A stretch of 58,738 nucleotides of DNA from assembly GCA_026392155.1 (NCBI GenBank), contig JAPLCP010000076.1:1-58738 (forward strand), written 5' to 3'. This stretch comes from Armatimonadota bacterium. GTDB taxonomy: Bacteria > Armatimonadota > Armatimonadia > Armatimonadales > Armatimonadaceae. Made by a program: the position numbers and the translations under genes. Each line of letters begins with the position of its first letter. Positions within the stretch are counted from its first letter, which is position 1. The notes under the pieces are model-generated. The model did no database searches and was not told the origin of the DNA. It saw only the letters and a program-made list of their open reading frames with translations. Below, piece by piece: positions 1-7,821 of this stretch.

Positions 1-112
1 AATCTTCCATCCAATGAAAGGGGATAATCCAAGCTGTCAAATAAATTAAAAACAGAAAGCACCAGTATTTTTGCGACTTAAGTAAATCCCATAAATTTTG
101 AAGATTGTCCAT
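1..112 (-). CDS. Small membrane protein, partial (runs off window start)
   Basis: An open frame starts at ATG 112 and stays open to the window edge, giving 37 residues beginning MDNLQNLWDLLKSQKYW followed by a hydrophobic stretch (CFLFLIYLTAWIIP). It begins 5 bases after the stop of the upstream lipoprotein gene, and a GGAGAA purine run at the end of that gene is well placed as its ribosome-binding site, so it is probably the next gene of the operon. The LWxxLKxxKxWW-like start followed by one membrane helix recalls the very small DUF5989-type proteins found near exosortase-like loci. That likeness is from memory and weak, because the C-terminus is missing. Confidence 0.5.
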   Translation of the reverse strand, partial: MDNLQNLWDLLKSQKYWCFLFLIYLTAWIIPFHWMED

Positions 113-116
113 TTTT

Positions 117-812
117 CTATTCTCCTCGTATCATGTAGCGTTCTAAATTTTGAACTGCTGGTCGTCCATCATCGGCATAGCTTCGTCGTATGAAGCCAAT
201 GTCCCGAGAGAGCCAACGGACAGAGGGGAAATGAAGAGTAATATCATTAGGACGAATCATAGAAATTACGGAATCAAGTCGGTAGGCTTGAAATCTACCC
301 ATTTGAGTTTGAAGAGTTTCTAAAGAAGTAACACGGCAGTACCCTGTTGCTTCGTATCGCTTTGATTTAAAAAGAATATTTCCTTTCCAATTTATTTCAT
401 CACCTTCATGAAAGGAGGAAGCAAGCAAACGCATGGGAGGATCGAGTTGCAGAAGATCTACTTGTTTTTCACCAAAAGCCATAAGCCAAATCCCTGTTGC
501 GTCATTGCGATAAACCTCTTGACGCCACAGTGAACCGTTCCTAAGAAGCTTGACGAGCAGGCCATTTTTCCTCGCAACTTGGATAGGACCGACAACCTCG
601 ATTTTATCTTTTGTTTTGTTTTTCTCACTGATTGCAGTCATTTCCCAGTAATTTCCAGGAGCAAGTGGCAGAAGAGGCTTGCTCTCTATTCTTTGTCCAT
701 TACTTTGGAGGTTTTTGAGATACTCAATGTCTTCTCCGCCTGACGAAAGCTGTGAAGTACAACCACTTATAACACTAAGAGTCAAAAACAATATCACTGA
801 AGTAACTCTCAT
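117..812 (-). CDS. Putative lipoprotein of the exosortase-linked operon
   Basis: 231 residues with a clear lipoprotein signal: a charged N-terminus, a hydrophobic stretch and a lipobox VISGC with Cys18 as the acylation site. The mature part is soluble, rich in beta-type sequence, and has no motif I recognise. Its 3-base overlap with the upstream EpsI-like gene (which ends at 809) and the 4-base gap to the partial gene at 112 place it in one minus-strand operon with a degenerate exosortase. A role in envelope or surface-polymer assembly is inferred from context only. Base composition is more A+T-rich than in the rest of the window. Confidence 0.75.
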   Translation of the reverse strand: MRVTSVILFLTLSVISGCTSQLSSGGEDIEYLKNLQSNGQRIESKPLLPLAPGNYWEMTAISEKNKTKDKIEVVGPIQVARKNGLLVKLLRNGSLWRQEVYRNDATGIWLMAFGEKQVDLLQLDPPMRLLASSFHEGDEINWKGNILFKSKRYEATGYCRVTSLETLQTQMGRFQAYRLDSVISMIRPNDITLHFPSVRWLSRDIGFIRRSYADDGRPAVQNLERYMIRGE

Positions 813-1459
813 GATTTTTCCTTCGTGTTATGTTTATAGATACTATGGGCAATACGATCTAGTGTACGTCTAGCCTGCGCACCATTTTTGTCAGACGATG
901 CAATGTTTACATATAGTCGCGCAAGACATATGGGTTCATTTCTAATTAGACCTAAGCCATTTAAACGAAGGCGCTCTAAGAAATTAGGCTCCATGCTACG
1001 GTCACCAAATAATGTCGTACTCCCTCTAGGTGACTGTAGCCAAGCATAAACCAACAGGCGCTGCTCCGTGTTGGGGACTTTTAAAATCCAGGCGCGGACA
1101 AACTTATCAGGCCCGAAGAGAGGTAAGCTTCGCTGAGCACTAATTTGTAGCTGAGAAAACAGATCAGGCTCACGGTAGGACTCGAACGAGCGGGGAGCAA
1201 TAAACTGGCACCGAACTCTTTCATCAAGAGGATTGCTAAACTCTAGTCCCTTAGTATGAGCCCCTCCTAGTGTTCCTAATGTTTCTTGTGGTAGAGGTAT
1301 CTCTGAAACATTCCAGGAATCAACAGCGATTGGTGCTTCTAAAAGCCATTTGGATGTACGGTTTTGGCGAGCTAAAATTATGGACATGATTAACGCAAGA
1401 AACAGTAGTAATATTCCCATGCTTTTAATACGCTGATCCAGTACGGATTTTTCATTCAT
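809..1459 (-). CDS. EpsI-like exosortase-associated protein, probable
   Basis: The chosen start (ATG 1459) gives 216 residues beginning MNEKSVLDQRIKSMG, then one membrane helix (about residues 15-31) and an extracytoplasmic domain. A longer frame exists to 1747, but it would lie wholly inside the exosortase-like gene. The start codon overlaps that gene's stop as ATGA, the coupling seen throughout this window. An N-terminal anchor plus a domain containing a WNVSEIPL-type segment, directly after an exosortase-like gene, suggests an EpsI-family protein. The HxPxxC-like motif common in EpsI is not evident, so the family call is tentative. Confidence 0.6.
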   Translation of the reverse strand: MNEKSVLDQRIKSMGILLLFLALIMSIILARQNRTSKWLLEAPIAVDSWNVSEIPLPQETLGTLGGAHTKGLEFSNPLDERVRCQFIAPRSFESYREPDLFSQLQISAQRSLPLFGPDKFVRAWILKVPNTEQRLLVYAWLQSPRGSTTLFGDRSMEPNFLERLRLNGLGLIRNEPICLARLYVNIASSDKNGAQARRTLDRIAHSIYKHNTKEKS

Positions 1460-2400
1460 ACTACAATCTCTTGGTTTCTTATATGTGATCGGAGAAATTT
1501 TTTGCAGAAGGCATGAATTACTAGCAGGCACAAATATGTTGTTAATATAGTAGGGATGAACAGTAATTGATTTTCGAGTAATTTTGCAAAATCCGGCGTG
1601 ATTCGAGCGATAATGCCCAGGAGTGTCAGACGGAGTGCATTGCCAAGGAATGTGACAAATGCAGCAACTACTAAAACAACAAGCCCCCGAAGGAACGGAC
1701 TTCTTCGCCAACCAAGGTAGCAGATTGTGCTCACGAGCACAAAACAAAAAATCCCGACACCACTAAGGGTTGGATAGATAAAAATGGTGTGTCCGGCATC
1801 TTGAATGACAACGATTGCTCCTTGGATCCTCGTCTTAATTCCTATCAGTCCAAGGGTACTTCCCATCATAGAGGCGGAGATTACTTGAAATTTTTGCACA
1901 ATTCCAGAGAACAATCCGATGGGTGGGGGGATTGCCAGCAAGAGGAAAGCCAGTGGTGTCAGCATAACCCGCAACAGAAAAGGACCAAATAGGTACCAAA
2001 TCGCGCCTACGACCATGACCCAGATGCTAAAGATCATGAGAGGAGGCATCGCACCAATCTGACTCATCAAAAGTAAGGCTCCCCCAACTATCACGAACAC
2101 TATGTTGCCTGAACGACGAGCATCTTTTGGGTTGGGAAAGAGTGTGGTCAGTTCCTCATGTGTCCGGTTCCATTCGTCGCGGCGTGACCAAGCAAGCAGA
2201 GCAGCACCTGCAGGGACACAGACTTGAAAGAAGAGCTGGGAGCCTTCGCCGAACCAAAGACCTGCTCCACTTCGCAGTAGAAAGCCCAGAAGAATAAAAA
2301 AAGGGAAGAGGACCCAGACCCAGCGCCGAAGAAGCTGAGAAAATTTGATCGTTGGAGGCACAGTCGCTGGAGTCGTGTCGGAAGTCACAATAGTTGTCAT
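1456..2400 (-). CDS. Exosortase-like membrane protein lacking catalytic Cys and His
   Basis: 314 residues from ATG 2400; an upstream in-frame start at 2457 would overlap the preceding gene. It has about eight hydrophobic segments. The exosortase core is recognisable but altered. Where active enzymes have (x)CSG, this protein reads TLSG (residues 211-214), with Leu212 in the place of the nucleophilic Cys. The Arg motif is kept (NALRLT, Arg257). The His expected after it is not found in the following loop. The intact exosortase at 3455 shows all three residues. It may therefore be a non-catalytic paralogue, for example a binding or scaffold subunit. Frame and length are intact, so it is not an obvious pseudogene. 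Confidence 0.75.
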   Translation of the reverse strand: MTTIVTSDTTPATVPPTIKFSQLLRRWVWVLFPFFILLGFLLRSGAGLWFGEGSQLFFQVCVPAGAALLAWSRRDEWNRTHEELTTLFPNPKDARRSGNIVFVIVGGALLLMSQIGAMPPLMIFSIWVMVVGAIWYLFGPFLLRVMLTPLAFLLLAIPPPIGLFSGIVQKFQVISASMMGSTLGLIGIKTRIQGAIVVIQDAGHTIFIYPTLSGVGIFCFVLVSTICYLGWRRSPFLRGLVVLVVAAFVTFLGNALRLTLLGIIARITPDFAKLLENQLLFIPTILTTYLCLLVIHAFCKKFLRSHIRNQEIVV

Positions 2401-2422
2401 TTTACCATAGTAAGTGTCAGAT

Positions 2423-2617
2423 TTAGTTCTTTCGGGCAATTCGGGCCGCGAGCGCAAAAAGACCGATGAGACCGGTCAGTACAACCCCAATGGTAGCCCC
2501 AAAATATTCGGGAGCCCCTAAATATTGGGAAATCCATGCGCCAATAAATCCCATCAAAACCGTTGCAATTGACCAGCTGACAAATGTTCTCCACCAATAC
2601 GGTCTCTGCTGTTTCAT
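2423..2617 (-). CDS. Small two-helix membrane protein
   Basis: 64 residues, MKQQRPYWW start, with two predicted membrane helices (about residues 10-28 and 35-58) and a short basic C-terminus (ARIARKN). Its ATG overlaps the stop of the upstream gene as ATGA, and the exosortase-like gene follows after 22 bases, so translation of the run is probably coupled. No family is recognised. Its position makes it a candidate accessory subunit of the membrane complex encoded by this operon. Confidence 0.65.
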   Translation of the reverse strand: MKQQRPYWWRTFVSWSIATVLMGFIGAWISQYLGAPEYFGATIGVVLTGLIGLFALAARIARKN

Positions 2618-3030
2618 AGTTCCTGACTGCCTTGCTTTTTTTGTTTAACGGTAAGTCGTGCTTGGCTGCCAATATTTTGTGGATCGAAGAGCTGCGCCTG
2701 AATCCCCATTAGTGGAGCCAGTAAAGCCTCCGCATCCGCAAGACGATTGGCGTTTAGATAGGCAACCCCTAGCGCGATTCGCCAGCCCCAGTTGCGGCTA
2801 ATATCCTTAAAGAGAGCAATACCGCAGAAGAGTGCCCCAAGCCCAAAGAGCACGTTTTCAAGCCAGAGCCGACCCACCCACAGCGGCTTTAGGAGAGTCA
2901 GTAGCAAGCCCCATGCCACAAGGCGCACGAGAACTAAGATGACAGCTCTGAGCTGACGGCGGAGAAGCTGCCTAAGAGCAACCTCTCGCTCAGGTAGCGA
3001 AATTTCGTTAGGAGATTTTGACTGCGGCAC
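2614..3030 (-). CDS. Membrane protein with TPR-like tail, exosortase operon
   Basis: 138 residues from GTG 3030. A basic, Arg/Leu-rich amphipathic N-terminus (about 15-35) precedes two membrane helices (about 33-50 and 58-76). After these comes a helical stretch ([22 protein letters not shown]) that reads like a single TPR-type helix pair. A TACAAT hexamer lies 5 bases upstream of the GTG (3036-3041), so the transcript may start at or next to the start codon. It is probably the first gene, or an internal promoter point, of the minus-strand operon that runs to the window start. Function unknown. Confidence 0.6.
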   Translation of the reverse strand: MPQSKSPNEISLPEREVALRQLLRRQLRAVILVLVRLVAWGLLLTLLKPLWVGRLWLENVLFGLGALFCGIALFKDISRNWGWRIALGVAYLNANRLADAEALLAPLMGIQAQLFDPQNIGSQARLTVKQKKQGSQEL

Positions 3031-3041
3031 AGCTCATTGTA
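3031..3041 (-). promoter_or_regulatory. Leaderless-type -10 element before GTG 3030
   Basis: On the minus strand TACAAT occupies 3041-3036, followed by 5 bases (GAGCT) and the GTG start of the 138-residue membrane protein. No convincing -35 or Shine-Dalgarno site was seen. Confidence 0.5.
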
Positions 3042-3063
3042 CCGCTATAAGGCGTGTTGAGAG

Positions 3064-3456
3064 CTATGCTGCACGGCCGCCAGGGACAATAGTGAGATGT
3101 CCACAGGCGCGAGCCACAAAAGAAGGGGGGGGAGGCTCGGGCTGGTTTTTTCGCTCAATGACCACCCACTCTGCCACCACTTTATTGTCTTCGACGAGCG
3201 CAAGGCGGCGCGGTCGGCGGGGAATTTCAAGATCGCGCTCAGCGGCCCACTGTGCGATTTCCCGACGTGCTTGGGCACGGCTCTGCTGGTCACTGGAGAC
3301 CAGTAGGCAAGTTTTATTGGTGCGTGTCGGAAAGATGTTGATCATGAACTTAATATCGGCTACATCGCTCTTTTGGCTCAGGGGACTTGAGAGAAGAACC
3401 GGTAAATTCGCCAGCATGGTAACGAAGTCGGGGAGTCGGGCGTATAATAGAGCCAT
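3064..3456 (-). CDS. Hypothetical protein divergent from exosortase
   Basis: 130 residues if started at ATG 3456. Start sites further in (Met14 at 3417, Met38 at 3345) are equally possible and would clear the overlap with the divergent exosortase start at 3455. The body reads like a real protein: [12 protein letters not shown], then an Arg/Gln-rich helix, then a beta-type stretch ([21 protein letters not shown]) and a Pro-rich segment coded by a G-tract. No motif or family is recognised. It lies 33 bases upstream of the small membrane-protein operon and may lead it. Confidence 0.5.
   Translation of the reverse strand: MALLYARLPDFVTMLANLPVLLSSPLSQKSDVADIKFMINIFPTRTNKTCLLVSSDQQSRAQARREIAQWAAERDLEIPRRPRRLALVEDNKVVAEWVVIERKNQPEPPPPSFVARACGHLTIVPGGRAA
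3443..3454 (+). promoter_or_regulatory. Leaderless -10 element of the exosortase gene
   Basis: TATAAT at 3443-3448, then six bases (AGAGCC) and ATG at 3455. The start point expected from this hexamer coincides with the ATG, so the mRNA should lack a leader. Confidence 0.7.
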
Positions 3457-5143
3457 GTCTACTGAGCCCTTGGCGACATCGAAATACGAAAAGCCCGTTT
3501 TCCCCTACCTGGCTCCCTTTGTTTTGGGTATCCTATTTTTCTGTTTGTACGGGCTGGGAAACTGGCCAGGGATGCCTGGCTTTGCCGAAGGGCAGCAGTC
3601 TACACTTGGTTTTCTCGGTTACCGCTGGGCGACAGATCCTAGCGCCACGCATGGCTGGCTGATCATTCCCATTGCCACCACGGTCGTCTGGTACAAGCGC
3701 GAGAAGCTGCGTCGCACGCCTCTCAGCTCCGATAAGCGGGGGCTGTGGGTTGTGTTGCTGGCGCTCCTGATGCACCTCTCCGAGAAAGCGCTGGATCTCA
3801 ATGGGCCTTCACCGCTCTCGATTCCTATCTTTCTAGCAGGAGCTGTCTGGTACTTGGCGGGAACGGCGTGGCTACGGGAGCTGGCATTTCCCCTGGCCTA
3901 CCTGACGTTCTTCTTGCCCATCCCCGGTGGCCTGACGCAGCCTGTCAGCTTTCCCCTCAGGCTGATCGCCACCAGTGGGAGCAAGTGGATTGTCGAGCAC
4001 CTCTTTAATGTCCACATGACCGGAGCGGGCATGGACATGGAGTTCCCCTTTCTCAAGACCGGCGAGGCAGTGCGTGTGAAGATCGCCGATCCGTGCTCGG
4101 GAATTCACTCGCTGATGGCGATCAAGGCGCTGCACGCGATCACGGCCTATATCTCGCGGCTAGATCTCAAGTGGAAGTGGGTGCTGTTCTGGCTCGCGCT
4201 CCCCATCACGCTGGCGGCCAATGTGATCCGCATCACGCTACTGATTCTGGTGTGTACCTACTACGATCCGAAGTTTGGGCTGGGAACATTCCATGACGCG
4301 TCTCCGTATCCGCTCTTTATCATCGTACTGCTTCTTTTGGTGAGCATTGGCCGATTCCTAGAGCGCGTGACAGGCGGCGAAAAGCGCTGGAAGGCACGCC
4401 AGGAAGCGGAAAAAGCGGACTGGGCAGCCAACCCGGCTCCCGCAAAATGGAACCGGACGGGGGGGGCTCCGAAGCTCATGCCACTTGGTGCGATGATGGC
4501 GGCGACCCTGATGATCTCACTCGTCGCATCGGCCCGCTCGACGTTTAAAGCGCCCTCGGTGGACGTGAAGATGATTCCGGCGGAGCTGGGGCGCTGGAAA
4601 TGCCCTGAGGGCGATATCTCGGATGCGGCACTGGCCGAGTCGGACTCCTACTTGATCCGGCAGTATGTCCGTGATGATGGCCAGCAAGTTCAGCTTCTGG
4701 TGGTCTACAGGCGCTACGGAAGGCGTGAGTTTGCGCACCGGCCCGATCAGTGCTTCCCGGCGGGTGGCTATGTCCAGCTCCTCAAGGACACGACAACACT
4801 TCCTTGGGCGGGGCGTGAAGACACGGCGGTACACATGCTCTTCGACGGTAGCAAAGTCGAGTACAGGGAAGGTAAGTTTGGGGTGCCCGTGGCAACCGTC
4901 AGCTATTTCTTTGCTTCCGGGAACCGTACGGAGTCGGACTTTATGCGCCAGCAGCTCATCATGGCAACGGAGCGGCTCTTCCCGAATAAAAATGGGTGGA
5001 CCTTTGTGCGCTTAGTCACCCATCGGACAACCACGGACGAAGCAGCTCTGGCGGCACAGAAAGACTTCATGAAGACCTTCGAGCCGGAGATACGGAAAAT
5101 CATTACCACAGATCCTGAGACCGCAGGGAAAGAGGGCGCGTGA
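3455..5143 (+). CDS. Exosortase fused to EpsI domain
   Basis: 562 residues from ATG 3455. The long upstream extension of the frame runs through the promoter and over the divergent gene, and is rejected. The N-terminal half is a polytopic membrane exosortase with the complete catalytic set: Cys214 in ADPCSGIHS, Arg259 in NVIRITLL and His280 in GTFHDASP. After a basic linker (about 310-340) and one further helix comes an EpsI-type extracytoplasmic domain containing [21 protein letters not shown], the analogue of the HxPxxC motif (quoted up to its 20-residue core in two parts: [10 protein letters not shown] and [11 protein letters not shown]). Exosortases cut PEP-CTERM-type sorting signals on secreted proteins, often alongside exopolysaccharide loci. 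No clear PEP-CTERM substrate is encoded in this window. purN follows with a GTGA overlap. Confidence 0.9.
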   Translation: MSTEPLATSKYEKPVFPYLAPFVLGILFFCLYGLGNWPGMPGFAEGQQSTLGFLGYRWATDPSATHGWLIIPIATTVVWYKREKLRRTPLSSDKRGLWVVLLALLMHLSEKALDLNGPSPLSIPIFLAGAVWYLAGTAWLRELAFPLAYLTFFLPIPGGLTQPVSFPLRLIATSGSKWIVEHLFNVHMTGAGMDMEFPFLKTGEAVRVKIADPCSGIHSLMAIKALHAITAYISRLDLKWKWVLFWLALPITLAANVIRITLLILVCTYYDPKFGLGTFHDASPYPLFIIVLLLLVSIGRFLERVTGGEKRWKARQEAEKADWAANPAPAKWNRTGGAPKLMPLGAMMAATLMISLVASARSTFKAPSVDVKMIPAELGRWKCPEGDISDAALAESDSYLIRQYVRDDGQQVQLLVVYRRYGRREFAHRPDQCFPAGGYVQLLKDTTTLPWAGREDTAVHMLFDGSKVEYREGKFGVPVATVSYFFASGNRTESDFMRQQLIMATERLFPNKNGWTFVRLVTHRTTTDEAALAAQKDFMKTFEPEIRKIITTDPETAGKEGA

Positions 5144-5781
5144 CGGAGATAAAGCCACTGCGGCTGGCGGTATTTATCGGGACGAAGGGGCGTGGCTCCA
5201 ACCTGATGGCGATCTACGGCGCAATGCAAGAGGGACGGCTGAGCGGTGAGGTGGCCCTAGTGATTGGTACCAAACCCGATGCCCCCGCGCTCCTGCGCGC
5301 ACAAGAGGCAGGGATTCCTGTGGCGGTGATCGCTCCTAGTGACGACTACGAGGCCAAGCTCCTCATCGCCTTAGACCAGGCTCATGCGAACACTATCGCC
5401 TTGGCGGGGTATCTCCGGAAGCTCCCCGAGGCGGTGGTGCAGCGCTTTCGCAATCGGATCGTCAATGTGCACCCGGCCTTGCTTCCGGCGTTTGGTGGCA
5501 AAGGAATGTACGGCCACCATGTTCATGAAGCCGTCGTTGCCTACGGCTGTAAAGTCAGCGGCTGCACGGTGCACTTTGTGGACTCCGAGTACGACACGGG
5601 CCCGATTGTCCTTCAGCGGACGGTGCCCGTGCTCAATACCGATACCCCGGAGACTCTGGCGGCCCGCATCCTTCCTGAGGAACACGCCGCCTATATCGAG
5701 GCCCTCCAGCTCCTCGCCGAAGGGCGGATCTCGCTGGAGGGGCGACGGGTGATGATTACCAGCGGTAGTCCACGGTCTTGA
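5140..5781 (+). CDS. purN: Phosphoribosylglycinamide formyltransferase
   Basis: 213 residues. PurN transfers a formyl group from 10-formyl-tetrahydrofolate to GAR in purine synthesis in the cytosol. Visible motifs are the phosphate-binding GRGSN near residue 20, [17 protein letters not shown] with catalytic Asn109 and His111, and the Asp at 152 in YDTGPI. Length fits the family. The GTG start overlaps the exosortase stop as GTGA, so this housekeeping enzyme is translationally coupled to an envelope-sorting gene. The 3' end overlaps the convergent SGNH hydrolase gene by 26 bases. Confidence 0.92.
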   Translation: MTEIKPLRLAVFIGTKGRGSNLMAIYGAMQEGRLSGEVALVIGTKPDAPALLRAQEAGIPVAVIAPSDDYEAKLLIALDQAHANTIALAGYLRKLPEAVVQRFRNRIVNVHPALLPAFGGKGMYGHHVHEAVVAYGCKVSGCTVHFVDSEYDTGPIVLQRTVPVLNTDTPETLAARILPEEHAAYIEALQLLAEGRISLEGRRVMITSGSPRS

Positions 5782-6391
5782 GGAAGACGCGGGAAAGAAC
5801 CATGTGACCCGTGGGACTGGGGTGGACTTTGTCGCCTGCCAGAGCCCCGAAGGCCATGCTCTTAAGCGCTTTGTCGTAGGCGGCTTGTGTGTCCCCAAAG
5901 CGGCAACCATGCTCTTTTGCGATCTGGCGCACCAGCTTGCCGTACTCGTCCATTCGTTTACGCATCGGCTGGTCGCGATCCGGCTCGACATAGAACGGTG
6001 TCAGAAGGGTGATTCCCTTGACCAGTGGCTTTGTCTGAAGGAGCAGCTCGCTATAGGTCTTGACAAACTCCTCGGGGAAGACGCTATCGGGGTTGTTGGT
6101 GCCTGAAAACTGCCGCCAGACATCGTTGGTGCCGATCATAATACTCAGCCAGTCCGGCTTGAGGTCGATGACATCTTTCTGCCAGCGTGCCTTTAAGTTC
6201 CGAATGGTATTGCCGGATATGCCCGTGTTTAAGACGCGAATCTTGCGCTCTGGGTAGGTTGAGCCCAGCAGCATGTTGACCTGCGCGGGGTAGCCGCCGC
6301 CCAATCCACTGCCCTCACCGACGGGCCGTGCCCGTCCTGCATCCGTGATCGAGTCGCCGATAAATAGCAGCGTCCCACCTTCAATCTTCAT
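5756..6391 (-). CDS. SGNH/GDSL hydrolase (downstream tandem copy)
   Basis: 211 residues from ATG 6391, chosen because it overlaps the upstream paralogue's stop as ATGA; the longer frame to 6466 lies inside that gene. Block I is FIGDSITDAGRARPVG with nucleophile Ser14. The SGNT Gly/Asn stretch, block III GTNDVWR and block V DKVHPSPTGH (catalytic Asp/His) are all present. The family includes esterases, carbohydrate deacetylases and lipases. No signal peptide is seen, so it should act in the cytoplasm. It is a duplicate of the gene directly upstream. Confidence 0.88.
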   Translation of the reverse strand: MKIEGGTLLFIGDSITDAGRARPVGEGSGLGGGYPAQVNMLLGSTYPERKIRVLNTGISGNTIRNLKARWQKDVIDLKPDWLSIMIGTNDVWRQFSGTNNPDSVFPEEFVKTYSELLLQTKPLVKGITLLTPFYVEPDRDQPMRKRMDEYGKLVRQIAKEHGCRFGDTQAAYDKALKSMAFGALAGDKVHPSPTGHMVLSRVFLKTVDYRW

Positions 6392-7041
6392 AGTGCTCCA
6401 ATTCCTTGTAAAAATGCGTGGGCGATGGTCATGTGACCGACCGGCCCGGGGTGAATCCGATCCCACGCCACGCTGGCGGGGTGGTTGTGCTCTAAAAGCG
6501 CGTCGAAGGCGGCCTGTGTGTCCACAAAAACGGCCTCGAACTCGTCTGCGATCTCTTGAACCGCCGCCCCGTACTCGTCCATCCGCTGGCGCATCGGGTC
6601 GTGGAGGTTGGCATCTATCACATAGGGAGTCATGAGCACTAGCCCCTTGAGCTTAGGCCGCGTGCGGTGGCAGAGGCTCCAGAGCGTCTCCGAGTACTCG
6701 GCGAGGGGCACGGCGCGTTCGGGGGCAAGAGGAGAGTCAAACTGTCGCCAGACATCGTTGATCCCAATCATCACGGAGAGCCAGTCCGGGGCGAGATCGG
6801 TCACATCGGACTTCCAGCGGGCCGCCAGATCGCGCACCGTGTTGCCACTGCTGCCCACGTTGCGAATCCGAATCCCACGCTCGGGATAGGCCGCCCCAAT
6901 CGTCGCCGCCACATCGCGGACATAGCCATTGCCAATCTCTCCCCAGTTCCACGGATTCGCCTCACCAACAGGCCGGGCGCGACCACAATCCGTGATCGAG
7001 TCCCCGATAAAGAGTAGATTAGAGCTAGCTTCGATGCGCAT
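6388..7041 (-). CDS. SGNH/GDSL hydrolase (upstream tandem copy)
   Basis: 217 residues. It has FIGDSITDCGRARPVG (Ser15), SGNTVRDLAARW, block III GINDVWR (Ile instead of the Thr of the paralogue) and block V DRIHPGPVGH. It resembles the downstream copy along its whole length, including the WKSDV/WQKDV and DWLS segments, so the pair arose by tandem duplication. No signal peptide. Substrate unknown; a deacylase acting on a sugar or acyl-ester intermediate is possible. Confidence 0.88.
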   Translation of the reverse strand: MRIEASSNLLFIGDSITDCGRARPVGEANPWNWGEIGNGYVRDVAATIGAAYPERGIRIRNVGSSGNTVRDLAARWKSDVTDLAPDWLSVMIGINDVWRQFDSPLAPERAVPLAEYSETLWSLCHRTRPKLKGLVLMTPYVIDANLHDPMRQRMDEYGAAVQEIADEFEAVFVDTQAAFDALLEHNHPASVAWDRIHPGPVGHMTIAHAFLQGIGAL

Positions 7042-7090
7042 GGCAGAAAATTCGGCAAACGTTCGGCTATTTCCTGCGTTGGAGTTACGA

Positions 7091-7124
7091 CTCCGAGCAC
7101 GGCAACTTTTTACTGTGCTCGGAG
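7091..7124 (-). terminator. Hairpin downstream of the 7141-7779 gene
   Basis: A perfect 10-base inverted repeat, CTCCGAGCAC at 7091-7100 and GTGCTCGGAG at 7115-7124, lies 16 bases past the stop codon of the minus-strand gene ending at 7141. There is no U-tract on that strand, so termination strength is uncertain. Confidence 0.45.
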
Positions 7125-7140
7125 GCCCAGGACTGCCTGC

Positions 7141-7779
7141 TTACTTTCCGGCGAGGCGGCGGCGCTCGAAGAGGAGGTAGCCTATAAGCGCGGGCTCGGA
7201 GCCGACCATGGAGCCGACGCGCTCTAAAGTTCGGGAGAAGGCACGCTCGCTCTGGTCGCCGCCGGCGGTTCCGAGCTGATCTATCGCTTCGTCAATCATG
7301 GCAAGGGCATCAACCATAAACCGGCCCTTGCCGGAGGCCATGGTGCGGTAGTCGTAGCTGGTCCAGAGGCGGTTGAGGCGCTCGTAGACATCGTCCCAGG
7401 TGGCAGTGTCCGCAACGGCAGTGGGGTTGGCGTTCAGGCGGTCTTGCTGCTGCTGCTGCATCTTGGCCAGCGCCACTTCCCCAGCTTTGACCGAGTTCCA
7501 TGCCTCAAGGGTGGGGGAGTCCAGCACCTTAAGCTTGAGCTCACGATTGCCCGTGATATGCCGAAGCGCCTGCTCAATCTTCAGCTGGGAATCGTTGGAC
7601 TTCAGGGTGCCATTGAGGAGCCCATCCGTGCTCTCAATCCCCACGGCGAAGACATTGCCTTCCCAGGCAATGGGGACACTTGCATCCAGTGCCCGGTACA
7701 TGGCCGGAGCCACGGCTGCCTTCTTTGCCATCTCGACAACTTGTGTCCAAATCGCGATCATCTCTGTCTTATCTGCCAT
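7141..7779 (-). CDS. Hypothetical protein with possible DnaA-N-like start
   Basis: 212 residues from ATG 7779 (MADKTEMIAIW). The longer frame to 7941 runs into the divergent gene and lacks the promoter. The first 90 residues (IWTQVVEMAKK..., a VAPAMYRAL segment, then VPIAWEGNVFAVGIES and a helix ending in IEQALRHITG) have the pattern of a DnaA N-terminal-type protein-interaction domain. This is an impression, not an alignment. A Gln-rich run (MQQQQQD, coded by a CTG-type microsatellite near 7446) separates it from a helical C-terminal half (VYERLNRLW...GRFMVDALAMIDEAI). No AAA+ motor is present. A leaderless-type promoter precedes it. Confidence 0.75.
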   Translation of the reverse strand: MADKTEMIAIWTQVVEMAKKAAVAPAMYRALDASVPIAWEGNVFAVGIESTDGLLNGTLKSNDSQLKIEQALRHITGNRELKLKVLDSPTLEAWNSVKAGEVALAKMQQQQQDRLNANPTAVADTATWDDVYERLNRLWTSYDYRTMASGKGRFMVDALAMIDEAIDQLGTAGGDQSERAFSRTLERVGSMVGSEPALIGYLLFERRRLAGK

Positions 7780-7792
7780 GTTGCGTATTGTA
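7780..7792 (-). promoter_or_regulatory. Leaderless -10 element before ATG 7779
   Basis: Minus-strand TACAAT at 7792-7787, then seven bases and the ATG. It is back to back with the promoter of the divergent gene; the two start codons are only 42 bases apart. Confidence 0.65.
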
Positions 7793-7809
7793 CCTGAAAC
7801 AAAACATGC

Positions 7810-7821
7810 TACAATAGCGAC
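7810..7821 (+). promoter_or_regulatory. Leaderless extended -10 element before ATG 7822
   Basis: TACAAT at 7810-7815, preceded by TGC (an extended -10), then six bases (AGCGAC) and the ATG at 7822. Confidence 0.7.

Noticed and set aside
809-1747. Longer version of the EpsI-like gene starting at 1747
   Set aside because: The extra residues lie entirely inside the exosortase-like gene and are not protein-like; ATG 1459 overlaps that gene's stop as ATGA.
1456-2400. Calling the Cys-less exosortase a pseudogene
   Set aside because: The frame is complete, the Arg motif is kept and it is embedded by exact 4-base overlaps in an operon.
3092-3454. N-terminal extension of the exosortase to 3092
   Set aside because: It reads through the TATAAT promoter and over the minus-strand gene, with a Ser/Arg-rich unprotein-like sequence.
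4451-4475. G-run in the exosortase gene as another repeat copy
   Set aside because: It has a run of G but no matching C-rich arm, so it does not meet the pattern of the repeat family.
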